DNA of 64,000 nucleotides from an uncultured Oscillospiraceae bacterium (GCA_904395865.1 CAJFNY010000065.1:26710-90709), one strand, 5' to 3'; positions 1 through 12,278 are shown, counted from the first letter of the stretch. Program-made: numbers and translations. The notes: generated by a model not told the origin, from the letters alone.

Positions 1-1
1 G

Positions 2-307
2 GTGGACCAGCTGCGGCGGGTGCTGTCGGCCAACGTCCATGCGGCGCTGGACTTCTTCCGGTCCATTCCCGGCGTCTCAGCGGCGACGCCGCAGGCCACG
101 TATATGGTGTATCTGGACTGCACCGGCTGGTGCGCTGCCCACGGCGTGACCATGGACGAGCTGCAGAAACGGGGCACCGACGTGGGTGTGGCGTGGCAGG
201 ACGGCCGGCCGTTCGGCGGCGCGTGCCACATCCGGATGAACCTGGCGCTGCCTGCCAGCCGCGTCCGGGAGGCGCTGGACCGGCTGGCCCGGTACGTGTT
301 CCGCTGA
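2..307 (+). CDS. C-terminal fragment of a class I/II aminotransferase (MalY/PatB cystathionine beta-lyase-like), truncated by window edge
   Basis: ORF reaches window start; C-terminal aminotransferase-like sequence (GVAWQDGRPFGGACHIRMNLALP). Confidence 0.7.
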   Translation: MDQLRRVLSANVHAALDFFRSIPGVSAATPQATYMVYLDCTGWCAAHGVTMDELQKRGTDVGVAWQDGRPFGGACHIRMNLALPASRVREALDRLARYVFR

Positions 308-425
308 GACCCCGCTTTTCGGGCGGAAATCCGGCCGCAACCGCCGGTTGACAAAGTTCCAACCGCTGCGTTCTTGCGGAAACCGCCCCCGGCGGGCTAC
401 AATCCCGGCGAAAGGAGCGCGTACC

Positions 426-1175
426 ATGACATTTTCTGAAAAACTCATCGATCTCCGCCGCCGCCGCGGCCTCTCCCAGGAGCAGCTGGCCGACCGGCTG
501 GGCGTCACCCGCCAGTCGGTCAGCAAGTGGGAGTCGGCCGCTGCCATGCCGGAGGTGGCGAAGCTGGTGGCCCTCTCGGAGCTGTTCGGCGTCTCGGTGG
601 ACTATCTGGTCAAGGAGTCGGCCGACGCGCCGGAACCGCCGGCGGAGCCGGCCGTCACCCTGCCGGCCGACGGCCGCCGCCTCCGCCGCACCCTGGACGA
701 GGCCCTGGGCGTCTACAGCTTCACGAGCCGCTGCAGAATCTGCGGCCTGCCGCTGGTGGCAATCCGGTTCTCCCACGCCCGCTGGCCCAGCCGCAGCAGC
801 ACGGCCGTCGGCATCGTGGCCATCGGGAACTTCGCCGTGGGCGTCGTCAGCATCGGACTCATGTCCGTGGGCGTGTTCTCCCTGGGCTTCATCGCCCTGG
901 GGCTGCTGGCCCTGGGCGCCGTCTCCCTGGGCGGCCTTGCTCTGGGGGCCACGGCCGTGGGAATCTGGGCCTTCGGCGCCTCGGCCGTGGGCGCCCGGCT
1001 GGCCGTGGGCGCCGCGGCGGCCGGCCATGTGGCTGTAGGCGTCGACGCCGGGGGCGCGCACACCCTGCTTCTGGCCGGCCAGTCCGCCGGAGATGTGGCC
1101 CGCTTTCTGGCCGACAGCGGCGTCTGGCCCCCCGTTGCCGCCGTTGCCCGGCTCCTGCTGGGCATGTTCCGCTGA
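426..1175 (+). CDS. XRE-family HTH regulator fused to a hydrophobic AhGxx pentapeptide-repeat domain
   Basis: ATG 426 with upstream AAAGGAG; N-terminal HTH (LSQEQLADRLGVTRQSVSKWE); about 12 tandem G-x-x-[AS]-[ILVF] units. Confidence 0.85.
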   Translation: MTFSEKLIDLRRRRGLSQEQLADRLGVTRQSVSKWESAAAMPEVAKLVALSELFGVSVDYLVKESADAPEPPAEPAVTLPADGRRLRRTLDEALGVYSFTSRCRICGLPLVAIRFSHARWPSRSSTAVGIVAIGNFAVGVVSIGLMSVGVFSLGFIALGLLALGAVSLGGLALGATAVGIWAFGASAVGARLAVGAAAAGHVAVGVDAGGAHTLLLAGQSAGDVARFLADSGVWPPVAAVARLLLGMFR

Positions 1176-1226
1176 GGCAGGACCCCGCGCCGGGGCTGCC
1201 GCCGCAGGTATCTCTCAAATGTATCA

Positions 1227-1266
1227 CAGCGCCGCCTGCCGCATTCCGCGGCAGGCGGCGCTGTTT
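1227..1266 (+). terminator. Intrinsic terminator-like hairpin
   Basis: CAGCGCCGCCTGCCGC-attcc-GCGGCAGGCGGCGCTG followed by TTT. Confidence 0.6.
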
Positions 1267-1303
1267 CCATGCGGGCGGCTGTGCCGTCCGGCTGAAGGCA
1301 GGC

Positions 1304-1546
1304 TCAGGAGAGGCCCAGCAGCCAGTTGGCGGTGACGCCCAGAGCCTCCGCCAGCAGCGGAAGCTCAAAGTCCGGCACCACCCGCTTGCCGGTCTCGATG
1401 CGGCTGATGGCCATCTGCCCCATCTGGAGGCCGGTCAGCTGCATGCGGGCAGCCAGCTCCTCCTGAGACAGACCGGCGCGGATCCGGGCTTCCCGGATCC
1501 GCGAACCAGAGATGTTGCATTGTCCATTCAGCGTATATAAGCGCAT
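1304..1546 (-). CDS. Small XRE-family transcriptional regulator
   Basis: MRLYTLNGQCNISGSRIREARIRAGLSQEELAARMQLTG...; GGAGG upstream of ATG at 1546. Confidence 0.8.
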   Translation of the reverse strand: MRLYTLNGQCNISGSRIREARIRAGLSQEELAARMQLTGLQMGQMAISRIETGKRVVPDFELPLLAEALGVTANWLLGLS

Positions 1547-1743
1547 GGCAGTTCCTCCGTTACTCATCATTTGCATATTTCATGTTGACAATACCACTGT
1601 GCTATGCGAAAATTATAAAAATGATGATTAACCGGAAAATCTCTGGTTTTAATTTTCGGTGAATTATGCGAAAGATGATTAAATTGGAAATCATCTCCTG
1701 CTCCGGACGGTGTCCGGCACCGAATCCTGAGGAGGAATGCACC

Positions 1744-2516
1744 ATGAAAACGAGACTTCCCGTGTGGCTGCTGCTTCTGGCGCTGCTGCTGTCCGCGCTG
1801 CCAAATGCCGCTGCGGCGCCGGCAGCGGCGCCCGCCGACACGGGCTGGTATATCCCGGGGTCATCCGAGTTCCGGCTGGAGACCGCCGATCAGCTGGCCG
1901 GCCTGGCGCGGCTGGTCAACGACGGGACGGAGGACTTCGCCGGAAAGACCGTCGTACTCGGTGCGGACGTGACCCTGAAAGGCCCATGGACGCCCATCGG
2001 GACGGCGGCCTGGGCCCCGGCGGAGGCGGCTGCAGGAAGGCTGGCGGCCGGCAGCTATGAGGTACGGATTGCCGCCAGCAACGCGGCCGGCCGCTTCTGC
2101 AGTACGGCGGCCGTCGTGACGGTGGAGACGGAGACGCGGCCGAGGCCGGCCCGTGCCCGTTCGCCGACGTGTCGGAGGACGACTGGTTCCGGGACGCCGT
2201 GACCCTGGCCGCGTCCTTCGGCTGGCTGCGGGGGTATCCCGACGGGGATTTCCGGCCGGACGCCGCGATCCGTCGCAGCGAGACGGCGGCCGTGGTGAAC
2301 CGGATGGTGAACCGGTCGCCGGACCGGGCGTGGATTCGGGCCCATTCTGAAGCGCTGCAGTTTTACCCCGACGTGCTGCCGGTGCACTGGGCGTATGCGC
2401 AGATCCAGGAGGCGGCCAACGGCCACAACTTCGTGCCCCGGCCGGCGGGCGAGCGGTGGACCGGGCTGTGGGAACGGCCTGGGAGCGGCGAAATTCGCTC
2501 CGCTTTACGCGGCTGA
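1744..2516 (+). pseudogene. Degenerate S-layer-homology (SLH) domain surface protein (frameshifted, internally deleted)
   Basis: Signal peptide MKTRLPVWLLLLALLLSALPNAAAA in one frame; SLH motif FADVSEDDWFRDAVTLAASFGWLRGYPDGDFRPDAAIRRSETAAVVNRM continues in another frame from about 2157. Confidence 0.7.
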
Positions 2517-2582
2517 CCGGTGGAAAAGTCCTCCCTTTTTATGGTATGATATCCCTGAGAGAGAAAAAGGGAGGCGTTCCTC

Positions 2583-3611
2583 ATGGAGGAGAACCGCCGC
2601 GAATACGGCATCGACCTGGTCAAGACGCTGGCGGCGGCCGGTGTCATCGTCACTCACATTGCCGCCAGCTTCGGCGACGTGTACGGCATCCCCCAGTGGT
2701 TCCAGACGCAGCTCTGGGCGTCGCTGGCGCGGACGTGCGTGCCGCTGTTCCTGCTGTGCACCGGCGCGCTGCTGCTGCCGCCGGAGCGTCCGCTGACGCT
2801 GCGGAAGCTCTGGGGCCGCAGCCTGCCGCGGCTGGTGCTGGCCATGTATTTCTGGGCCATGTTCTACCTGGTATACGACCTGGCGACGGCCGGGAGGCTG
2901 TCGGCCGCCGCGCTGTGGCAGGGGATGAAGGAGGTCCTGCTGCTGAAGCAGGAGTTCCACCTGTACTATCTGCACATGGCGCTGCTGGTGTACGCCCTGC
3001 TGCCGCTGACGCGGCTGCTGACGGCGCCCGGCCGGGAGACGGAGCTGCGGTACGCCCTGGCCCTCTGGGCCGCACTGGGGATCGTGTTCCCCACAGTGAA
3101 GCACTTCTGGCCGTTCACGCTGCTGGACGGCGTGCCGATGCAGTGGATGCTGAACATGACGTGGGCCGCCTCGGGCTACTGCCTGCTGGGGTACGTGCTG
3201 CACCGCCGCCCGCTGCGTCCGGCTGCGGCCTGGGGGCTGCTGGCCGGCGGCCTGGCGCTGACGTATTTCGGCACGTGGGGGCTGTCGGACGCGGCGGGAA
3301 AGACGGTGCTGCACCTGCAGTCTGGCATGACCGTCGGCCCGGCGCTGATGGCCGCCGGCGCGTTCTGCCTCTGCCTCCGCGTCCGGCGGCCGCGCCGCGG
3401 CGCCTGGCTCGTGACGGACCTGGGCAGGGCCTCTTTCTGCATCTATCTCGTCCACGTGCCGTTCTACCGGGCCGTGCTGCCGGTGCTCCACGCCATCTGG
3501 GCCCCGCGGCTGGTGACGATTCCGGCGGCAACTCTGGCGGTGCTGGTGCCGTCGTTTCTCGTGTGGCTGGTGCTGCGGCGCGTGCCGTGGGTGCGGCGGT
3601 GGCTGATCTGA
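2583..3611 (+). CDS. Acyltransferase family 3 membrane protein
   Basis: MEENRREYGIDLVKTLAAAGVIVTHI... multiple TM segments; RBS GGGAGG. Confidence 0.8.
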   Translation: MEENRREYGIDLVKTLAAAGVIVTHIAASFGDVYGIPQWFQTQLWASLARTCVPLFLLCTGALLLPPERPLTLRKLWGRSLPRLVLAMYFWAMFYLVYDLATAGRLSAAALWQGMKEVLLLKQEFHLYYLHMALLVYALLPLTRLLTAPGRETELRYALALWAALGIVFPTVKHFWPFTLLDGVPMQWMLNMTWAASGYCLLGYVLHRRPLRPAAAWGLLAGGLALTYFGTWGLSDAAGKTVLHLQSGMTVGPALMAAGAFCLCLRVRRPRRGAWLVTDLGRASFCIYLVHVPFYRAVLPVLHAIWAPRLVTIPAATLAVLVPSFLVWLVLRRVPWVRRWLI

Positions 3612-3674
3612 CCTGCGGCGGGCGATCTGTCGCTGCAAAAAAGCCCGAACGGAGAGAAAAATCCCGGAAAGCCG

Positions 3675-3703
3675 TTGACTTTTCCGACTGTGACGGGTAG
3701 AAT
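3675..3703 (+). promoter_or_regulatory. Sigma-A promoter of T-box/alaS
   Basis: TTGACT-N17-TAGAAT. Confidence 0.7.
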
Positions 3704-3707
3704 AGGC

Positions 3708-3936
3708 TTCAGACACGAAAATGCGATGATGAAGCCAGCCGCAGCGCAGGCGTCCGCAGCGAGGGGGAACGGGTGCAAGCCCCCGACGGCCGGACTGCGG
3801 CAGCCACTTCGGAGCAGGCCGCGACGAGCGGCCCGGCCCATCCCCGATACCGGATGGCTGAGACGCCGGGTTCCCCGGCAATCAGGGTGGTACCGTGGAG
3901 CTGCTCCGCCCCTGACGCGCGTCAGGGGCGGTTTTC
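3708..3936 (+). ncRNA. T-box leader (alanyl-tRNA synthetase)
   Basis: Conserved AGGGTGGTACCGTGG (3884-3898) followed by terminator CCGCCCCTGAC-gcgc-GTCAGGGGCGG-TTTT, directly upstream of alaS. Confidence 0.9.
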
Positions 3937-4037
3937 TGTGACGGAAGCGGCCGATCGTGCGGTGCTGTTCGCCCGGGCGGAGCTGGCCGCCGGGCTGGAA
4001 GGCTGTGGAAAAACCTGTTGGGAGGTTTGATAACTTT

Positions 4038-6704
<2,667 letters not shown>

Positions 6705-6721
6705 GAAAGGAGCGTGCCGAC

Positions 6722-7060
6722 ATGGCCGATTGTCTGTTCTGCGGAATTGCGGCGGGGGAGATCCCGTCCACGAAGGTGTATGAGGACGACCTCTGCGTTG
6801 CCTTCCAGGACATCTCGCCCCTGGCGCCGACCCACTTCCTGGTGGTGCCGCGGAAGCACCTGGCCTCTGCCGCCGCGGTGACGGAGGAGGATGCGGCGCT
6901 GGTGGGCCACATCTTCGCGGTCATCGCGAAGCTGGCGGCGGAGCAGGGCTTCGCCGACGGCTACCGGGTCGTCACCAACGTGGGCGCCCTGGCCGGCCAG
7001 ACGGTGCACCACCTGCACTTCCACGTCCTCTCCGGCAAGGAGCTGGGCTCGTTCAACTGA
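6722..7060 (+). CDS. HIT family protein
   Basis: MADCLFCGIAAGEIPSTKVYED...; HIT motif HHLHFHVL. Confidence 0.93.
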   Translation: MADCLFCGIAAGEIPSTKVYEDDLCVAFQDISPLAPTHFLVVPRKHLASAAAVTEEDAALVGHIFAVIAKLAAEQGFADGYRVVTNVGALAGQTVHHLHFHVLSGKELGSFN

Positions 7061-7074
7061 GACGGAAGCACAGA

Positions 7075-7105
7075 AGCGCCGCCCCCCGCAGGGGCGGCGC
7101 TTTCT
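7075..7105 (+). terminator. Intrinsic terminator between convergent genes
   Basis: AGCGCCGCCCC-ccgca-GGGGCGGCGCT-TTCT. Confidence 0.7.
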
Positions 7106-7108
7106 GCA

Positions 7109-7384
7109 TCACAGCACGAATACTGCCACGGCCCACAGCACCGAGGCGCTCAGGGCGCCCAGCAGCGCGTGGAACAGCGGCCGGAGCCGGCGGCCCAGCG
7201 CGCGGCCGCCGGTGATCTGCGTGCGCAGATACGTGTCGGCCGCCTGCCGCGCCTGGCGCAGCAGCGCTTCCCCGGTGACGGCTCCGTCGTCGTCCCGGTC
7301 CCGGAGAATGAAGATCGCCTGATCGAACGGCCCCCGCTCCGGCGGCCGCACGACGATCACCTGTTTCGAAATGCCCTTCACCAT
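7109..7384 (-). CDS. Small hypothetical protein with C-terminal TM segment
   Basis: MVKGISKQVIVVRPPERGPFDQAIFILRD...; AAAGGAGG RBS. Confidence 0.7.
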   Translation of the reverse strand: MVKGISKQVIVVRPPERGPFDQAIFILRDRDDDGAVTGEALLRQARQAADTYLRTQITGGRALGRRLRPLFHALLGALSASVLWAVAVFVL

Positions 7385-7586
7385 GGCAGTACCTCCTTTT
7401 TCTGGCAACGGTAGCGTACCCCGGTCCGGCGCGCCGTATACATCGGAAGCGGAAGGGTTTTCCGGAGGCCGGCGTGCGAAGCCCTCTGTACACGGGGCGG
7501 GCCGTGTGATATACTGAGGGCGGGAACGAACACCCCTGCAGCTTCGTCCCGATCTGCAGAGCGCAAAAAACAGAGGAGGGAGTTCC

Positions 7587-8219
7587 ATGAGAACGACTTG
7601 GAAATATCTGACCGTCGCGGCCCTGCTGGCGGCGCTGCTGGCCGGCTGCGCAGCCGGAACGGAGACGACGCCGCCGGCCGAAGACCCCGAGGCCACGGAG
7701 CCGGCCGCCGACCCGGCAACGGAGAGCGGTGAGACCACCGACGGTGAAACTGCCGACGGCGAGGAAGCGGAGACGACGCCGGACATCGCCGTCGTGGAGG
7801 AGATGACCGTGACGCTGTACCTGCCCAACGACACGGCCGACGGCTTCGTGGAGACGGAGGAGACGGTGGGGGGCGACGCCCAGGCCATCGTCGACGCACT
7901 GATCGCCCACGGGGCTGTGCCGGAGGGGACGGCGGTGCTGGACTTCTCCCTGGACGACAACGGCACCGAGACGACCGACGGCGAGACCGTCTCCTACGAG
8001 GCCGGGGACACGCTCCACATCGACCTGGACGTGTCGGCGGAGTTCCAGACGGGCCTGTCCGGCATGGGCACGTCGGGTGAGACGATGATGCTCGGCAGCC
8101 TGGTCAACACGCTGCTGACGGCCTACAACGCCGACACCATCACCGTCACCGTGGCCGGCGCCCCGCTGGAGACGGGCCACAACATCTACGACGAGCCGCT
8201 GACCTTCATAGAGCCGTAA
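7587..8219 (+). CDS. Lipoprotein with GerMN-like domain
   Basis: Lipobox LLAGCAAG; VTLYLPNDTADGFVETEETVGG...IVDALIAHGAVPEGT. Confidence 0.75.
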   Translation: MRTTWKYLTVAALLAALLAGCAAGTETTPPAEDPEATEPAADPATESGETTDGETADGEEAETTPDIAVVEEMTVTLYLPNDTADGFVETEETVGGDAQAIVDALIAHGAVPEGTAVLDFSLDDNGTETTDGETVSYEAGDTLHIDLDVSAEFQTGLSGMGTSGETMMLGSLVNTLLTAYNADTITVTVAGAPLETGHNIYDEPLTFIEP

Positions 8220-8225
8220 TAAACG

Positions 8226-8260
8226 ACCGGCCCGCTGCTTTTTGCAGCGGGCCGGATTTT
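8226..8260 (+). terminator. Intrinsic terminator
   Basis: CGGCCCGCTGC-ttttt-GCAGCGGGCCG then TTTTT. Confidence 0.75.
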
Positions 8261-8282
8261 TGCGCCGGGGTGCAGCCCGCGC

Positions 8283-9380
8283 CTACGGCAGCAGCGTGAA
8301 CCGCAGCAGCACCGGGTTGTGGTCGCTGGCGGCGAAGCCGGCGTCCAGATTCTCGGCCTCGGCCAGGACGTTGTCCGACGCCAGGAAGCCGTCCAGCACG
8401 GCCGTGTAGTTGACGCCCGGCGTGTACGGCAGGTCGGTGCTGCGGCACGTGGCCACCTGATGGCCGTTGGCCGCCGTCACCACCCGGAAGCCCTCCGGCA
8501 GCCGCGCCTCGTCGAAGGGGCACACCCACTCGGGCACCTGCTGCTGCGACGGGAAGGCCGTCTCTGTGCCGCCCAGGGCGTGGTTGAAGTCGCCGCCCAC
8601 CAGGACGTAGTTGCCCGCCGCGTACTCGGCCTCCAGGAAGGCGCACAGCGTGTCCATCTGCGCGGCGCGGACGGTGCCGCCCTCGTCGTACGCCGACATG
8701 TGGGAGTTCACCAGCACCAGCTCCCGCCCATTGTCCACCGGCAGCCGCAGCACCGCGAAGCACCGGTCCAGGTCGAAGAACTTCGTGGGGAAGGACTCGT
8801 CCACCGGGTAGCTGCGCCGCTCCGCTGCGTCCACCCGGCGGGAGCTGAGGGTCAGCAGGCCCGACTGGACGCGCCCGTGGGGCTTCGTCACCGGATAGAA
8901 CAGGTAGGCCGAGTGGAAGTTGCTGGCGTACACGGCTCCATGGTCCGGATACGCCGCCCGGTACGCCGCGGCCATGTCCACGTGGTAGCTGCGGTCGGCG
9001 TCGGTGTCCACCTCCTGGAGCAGCAGGAAGTCCGGCGCCAGGGGCTGCAGCGTCTCCAGCTGGGCGGCCAGATTGGCCTCCACGGCCGCGCGGCCGGCTG
9101 CCCGGGACATGGTGCCCCGGACGGCCGTGCCGTCGGCCATGGTGCCGCTGTCCATGAAGAAGGAGAAGTCCCGGTTGTACGCGCCGAAGCCCACGTTCCA
9201 CGTGACGGCCGTGTACGCCGTCCCGGCCTCCACCGGCGCCGACGCCGGCTGCGCCACCTCCAGCGCCTGCCCGTCGGGGATGCGCTCGTACTGCACCGTC
9301 AGGTACACGGCGTATCCGCTCACCAGCAGGATCAGCAGCGCCGCCGCGGCGCCCAGGACGATCAGCAGCTTTCGAATCAT
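8283..9380 (-). CDS. Endonuclease/exonuclease/phosphatase family protein (membrane-anchored)
   Basis: N-terminal [30 protein letters not shown] motifs. Confidence 0.85.
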   Translation of the reverse strand: MIRKLLIVLGAAAALLILLVSGYAVYLTVQYERIPDGQALEVAQPASAPVEAGTAYTAVTWNVGFGAYNRDFSFFMDSGTMADGTAVRGTMSRAAGRAAVEANLAAQLETLQPLAPDFLLLQEVDTDADRSYHVDMAAAYRAAYPDHGAVYASNFHSAYLFYPVTKPHGRVQSGLLTLSSRRVDAAERRSYPVDESFPTKFFDLDRCFAVLRLPVDNGRELVLVNSHMSAYDEGGTVRAAQMDTLCAFLEAEYAAGNYVLVGGDFNHALGGTETAFPSQQQVPEWVCPFDEARLPEGFRVVTAANGHQVATCRSTDLPYTPGVNYTAVLDGFLASDNVLAEAENLDAGFAASDHNPVLLRFTLLP

Positions 9381-10495
9381 CGGTGTTCCCTCCACTCTGC
9401 GGCCAGCGCCAGCAGCCGCGCCCGGTCGTTTTCCGCCGGATGGTCCAGCACGTGGTCCAGCAGCCGGCGCAGCAGCGCGCCGGTCTCCGGCCCGCGGCCC
9501 AGGTCCCGGCCGGTGACGGCCAGCTGGGCGAGGGTCACGCAGCGCCCCGAGGCCTGCAGGGCCGCCAGCGGGGCCTCGCTGCCGTTCATGCGGCAGACGC
9601 ACGCCGCCGTCTCCCAGCCGGCCCGGGCCACCAGGCGGGCCAGAGCCTCGCCGTCCGGCGCCGGCTGCCATTCCGCGGCTGCGGCGGTGCACAGCCGCAG
9701 CGTCTGCCGGTCCAGCCGCAGGGCCTCCGGCCGCAGCGCCGGCAGCGCCGCCAGCAGGGAGGCCCACCGGGCGCACCGCTCCGGCAGGCAGCGGGGCGGA
9801 AAGGCGCCGGCGCCGCCGGGCGCCGCGCCGAAGGCCCGGAGCATGCCCAGCTCCGCCATCTCCAGTGCCGCTTCCGGCCGGGGGGAGAGGAGCGCCTTTT
9901 CCAGCTCGTCCCGCACCCGCTCGGCCGACAGCCGGGCGCACAGGGGCGCGCAGGCGGCCATGGCCGCCGCCGTGGCCGGTTCCACCGAAAAGCCCAGCTG
10001 CGCCGAAAACCGCACGGCCCGCAGCATCCGCAGCGCGTCCTCGGAGAAGCGCCGCGCCGGGTCGCCCACGGCCCGGAGAATGCCGGCCGTCAGGTCGGCC
10101 CGGCCGCCGAAGGGGTCGGTCAGCCGCCCCCGCAGGTCCAGGGCCATGGCGTTGACCGTGAAGTCCCGCCGGGCCAGGTCGCCTTCCAGGTCGTCCACGA
10201 AGGCGACGGCGTCGGGCCGCCGGCCGTCGGAGTAGCCGGACTCGGTGCGGAACGTTGTGACTTCGCACGGGACGCCGTCCTGGAGCACTGTGACGGTGCC
10301 GTGGCGGACGCCGGTGGGCATCGTCCGCGGGAAGAGGGCTGCCACCTGCTCCGGCCGGGCGGCGGTGGCCACGTCGTAGTCGTGGACCGGCCGGCCCAGC
10401 AGCAGGTCCCGGACGCAGCCGCCCACCAGCACCGCCCGGAAGCCCGCCGCCTCCAGCGTCTGCAGCACCGTCCGCGCCGCCGAGGATGCGTCCAT
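9377..10495 (-). CDS. cca: CCA tRNA nucleotidyltransferase / poly(A) polymerase family
   Basis: [30 protein letters not shown]...[12 protein letters not shown]...[21 protein letters not shown]. Confidence 0.9.
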   Translation of the reverse strand: MDASSAARTVLQTLEAAGFRAVLVGGCVRDLLLGRPVHDYDVATAARPEQVAALFPRTMPTGVRHGTVTVLQDGVPCEVTTFRTESGYSDGRRPDAVAFVDDLEGDLARRDFTVNAMALDLRGRLTDPFGGRADLTAGILRAVGDPARRFSEDALRMLRAVRFSAQLGFSVEPATAAAMAACAPLCARLSAERVRDELEKALLSPRPEAALEMAELGMLRAFGAAPGGAGAFPPRCLPERCARWASLLAALPALRPEALRLDRQTLRLCTAAAAEWQPAPDGEALARLVARAGWETAACVCRMNGSEAPLAALQASGRCVTLAQLAVTGRDLGRGPETGALLRRLLDHVLDHPAENDRARLLALAAEWREHR

Positions 10496-10544
10496 GCCCG
10501 TCCCTCCCTCCGTTGGCTTTCTGCCGGATTTCCCCAGATTTTTC

Positions 10545-10573
10545 TTGTCAGCCGTGTCTTTCCGTATTATAAT
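10545..10573 (+). promoter_or_regulatory. Sigma-A promoter of murC
   Basis: TTGTCA-N17-TATAAT. Confidence 0.7.
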
Positions 10574-10623
10574 AAGTCCCTGGCACCGTTGCAATCCCAA
10601 AATCTCAGTCGGGAGGAAACCTT

Positions 10624-11991
10624 ATGGCAAAGTACAATCCCCGGATCGGCGAATATCTCCGCCCCGGCCGGCGCATCCACCTGGTGGGCATCGGCGGCGT
10701 CTCCATGCGGCCGCTGGGCCTGGTGCTGCGCGGCATGGGCGTGGACATCTCCGGTTCGGACATGAGCGAGTCGGCCTCCACGGCCGACCTGATTGCCAAG
10801 GGTGTCCCGGTCACCATTGGCCACCGGGCCGCCAACATCGACGGCGCCGAGGCTCTGATCCGCACGGCCGCCGTCCACAACGACAACCCCGAGATCGCCG
10901 CGGCCCGGGCCAAGGGCATCCCGATCTTCGAGCGGGCCCAGGCGTGGGGGCACATCATGAAGTCGTACCGCCGGGCCATCTGCGTCGCCGGAACCCACGG
11001 CAAGACGACCACCACTTCTATGGTGACGCACATCTTCATGGAGGCGGCCGCCGACCCGACGGTGATGATCGGCGGCTTCCTGCCCCTGCTGGGGGCGGGC
11101 CACCGGGTGGGCGGCGGCGATACGATCATCATGGAGAGCTGCGAGTACTGCGACTCGTTCCTGAACTTTTTCCCCACCATCGCCGTGATCCTCAACGTGG
11201 AGGCCGACCACCTGGACTACTTCCGCGACCTGGCCGACGTCCAGCAGTCGTTCCGGGACTTCGCGCGGCTGGTGCCGGCCACGGGCCGCGTCATCGCCAA
11301 CGGCGACGACCCCAACACCGCCGCGGCCCTGGAGGGGCTCCAGTATCTGACCTTCGGTCTGGGGGAGCACTGCGTCGTCCGGGCCGTCCGCTGCTCGCCC
11401 GACTGGCGCAGCTTCGACGCCGTCTGCGGCGGCGAGCCGTACGGCCACTTCGAGCTGGGCGTCCTGGGCGAGCACAACGTGCGCAATGCCCTGGCGGCCA
11501 TCGCCGTGGCCTGGTACTGCGGCATCGACGGGGAGACGGCCGCCCGCGGCCTGGCGTCGTTCCACGGGGCCGGCCGCCGGCTGGAGTTCAAGGGCACATT
11601 CCACGGCGCCGACATCTACGACGACTACGCCCACCACCCCGGCGAGCTCCACGCGCTGCTGTCGGCCGTGCGCTCCATGGGCTACCGGCGGATCGTCTGC
11701 GCCTTCCAACCCCACACGTACAGCCGCACCCACGCGCTGTTCGGCGATTTCGTCCGGGAGCTGCGGCAGGTGGACCAGCTGGTCCTGGCGGAGATCTACG
11801 CCGCCCGGGAGCAGAACACCCTGGGCATCTCGTCGGCCGACCTGGCCGCGGAGATCCCCGGCGCCGTGTTCTGCGAGACGCTGCCGCAGGTCACGGACTA
11901 CCTCCGCAGCCAGGCGCGCCCCGGCGACGTGATCCTGACCGTCGGCGCCGGCGACATCTACAAGGCCGGCGAGGCGCTGCTGGAGCCGTAA
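10624..11991 (+). CDS. murC: UDP-N-acetylmuramate--L-alanine ligase
   Basis: IHLVGIGGVSMRPLGLVLRGMG..., AGTHGKTTTTSM, DDYAHHPGEL. Confidence 0.93.
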   Translation: MAKYNPRIGEYLRPGRRIHLVGIGGVSMRPLGLVLRGMGVDISGSDMSESASTADLIAKGVPVTIGHRAANIDGAEALIRTAAVHNDNPEIAAARAKGIPIFERAQAWGHIMKSYRRAICVAGTHGKTTTTSMVTHIFMEAAADPTVMIGGFLPLLGAGHRVGGGDTIIMESCEYCDSFLNFFPTIAVILNVEADHLDYFRDLADVQQSFRDFARLVPATGRVIANGDDPNTAAALEGLQYLTFGLGEHCVVRAVRCSPDWRSFDAVCGGEPYGHFELGVLGEHNVRNALAAIAVAWYCGIDGETAARGLASFHGAGRRLEFKGTFHGADIYDDYAHHPGELHALLSAVRSMGYRRIVCAFQPHTYSRTHALFGDFVRELRQVDQLVLAEIYAAREQNTLGISSADLAAEIPGAVFCETLPQVTDYLRSQARPGDVILTVGAGDIYKAGEALLEP

Positions 11992-12077
11992 CCTGCCAAC
12001 CCTTCCGGCCCGGAGGCGGCTTGCCTCCGGGCCTTTTGTGCCTGGTCGGACTTTTTCTGAGGCGGCCCGGCGGGGCG

Positions 12078-12106
12078 TTGCGCCCGGCGGGCAAAGATGG
12101 TACAAT
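12078..12106 (+). promoter_or_regulatory. Putative promoter upstream of comEC
   Basis: TTGCGC-N17-TACAAT with extended TGG element. Confidence 0.5.
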
Positions 12107-12278
12107 AGGCCCGGAACCGCGCAAAACGCGGCGGCGCGCAGGGCGCGCCTCGTTCTCCGCCGCCGGCGGAGGACACCGGGCTTGTACCACCGTATTCCGA
12201 CCGGCTGCGCCGGGATCCTGCCGGCAGGGCCGGAAGATACGGTGGAATCGTCCCGCAGACTGGCCGGGAGGTGGGCGC

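Noticed and set aside
810-1010. 15-bp tandem DNA repeat as a CRISPR-like or satellite array
   Set aside because: Periodicity is at protein level (5-residue repeat) with divergent codons; no identical spacered repeats
2130-2170. Programmed frameshift joining the two halves of the SLH gene
   Set aside because: No obvious slippery heptamer seen, and the ectodomain and SLH repeats are truncated; decay is simpler
10494-12278. Upstream part of the 1342-aa ORF ending in comEC
   Set aside because: Covers murC in another frame and a structured leader; the real ComEC starts at GTG 12279 with an RBS
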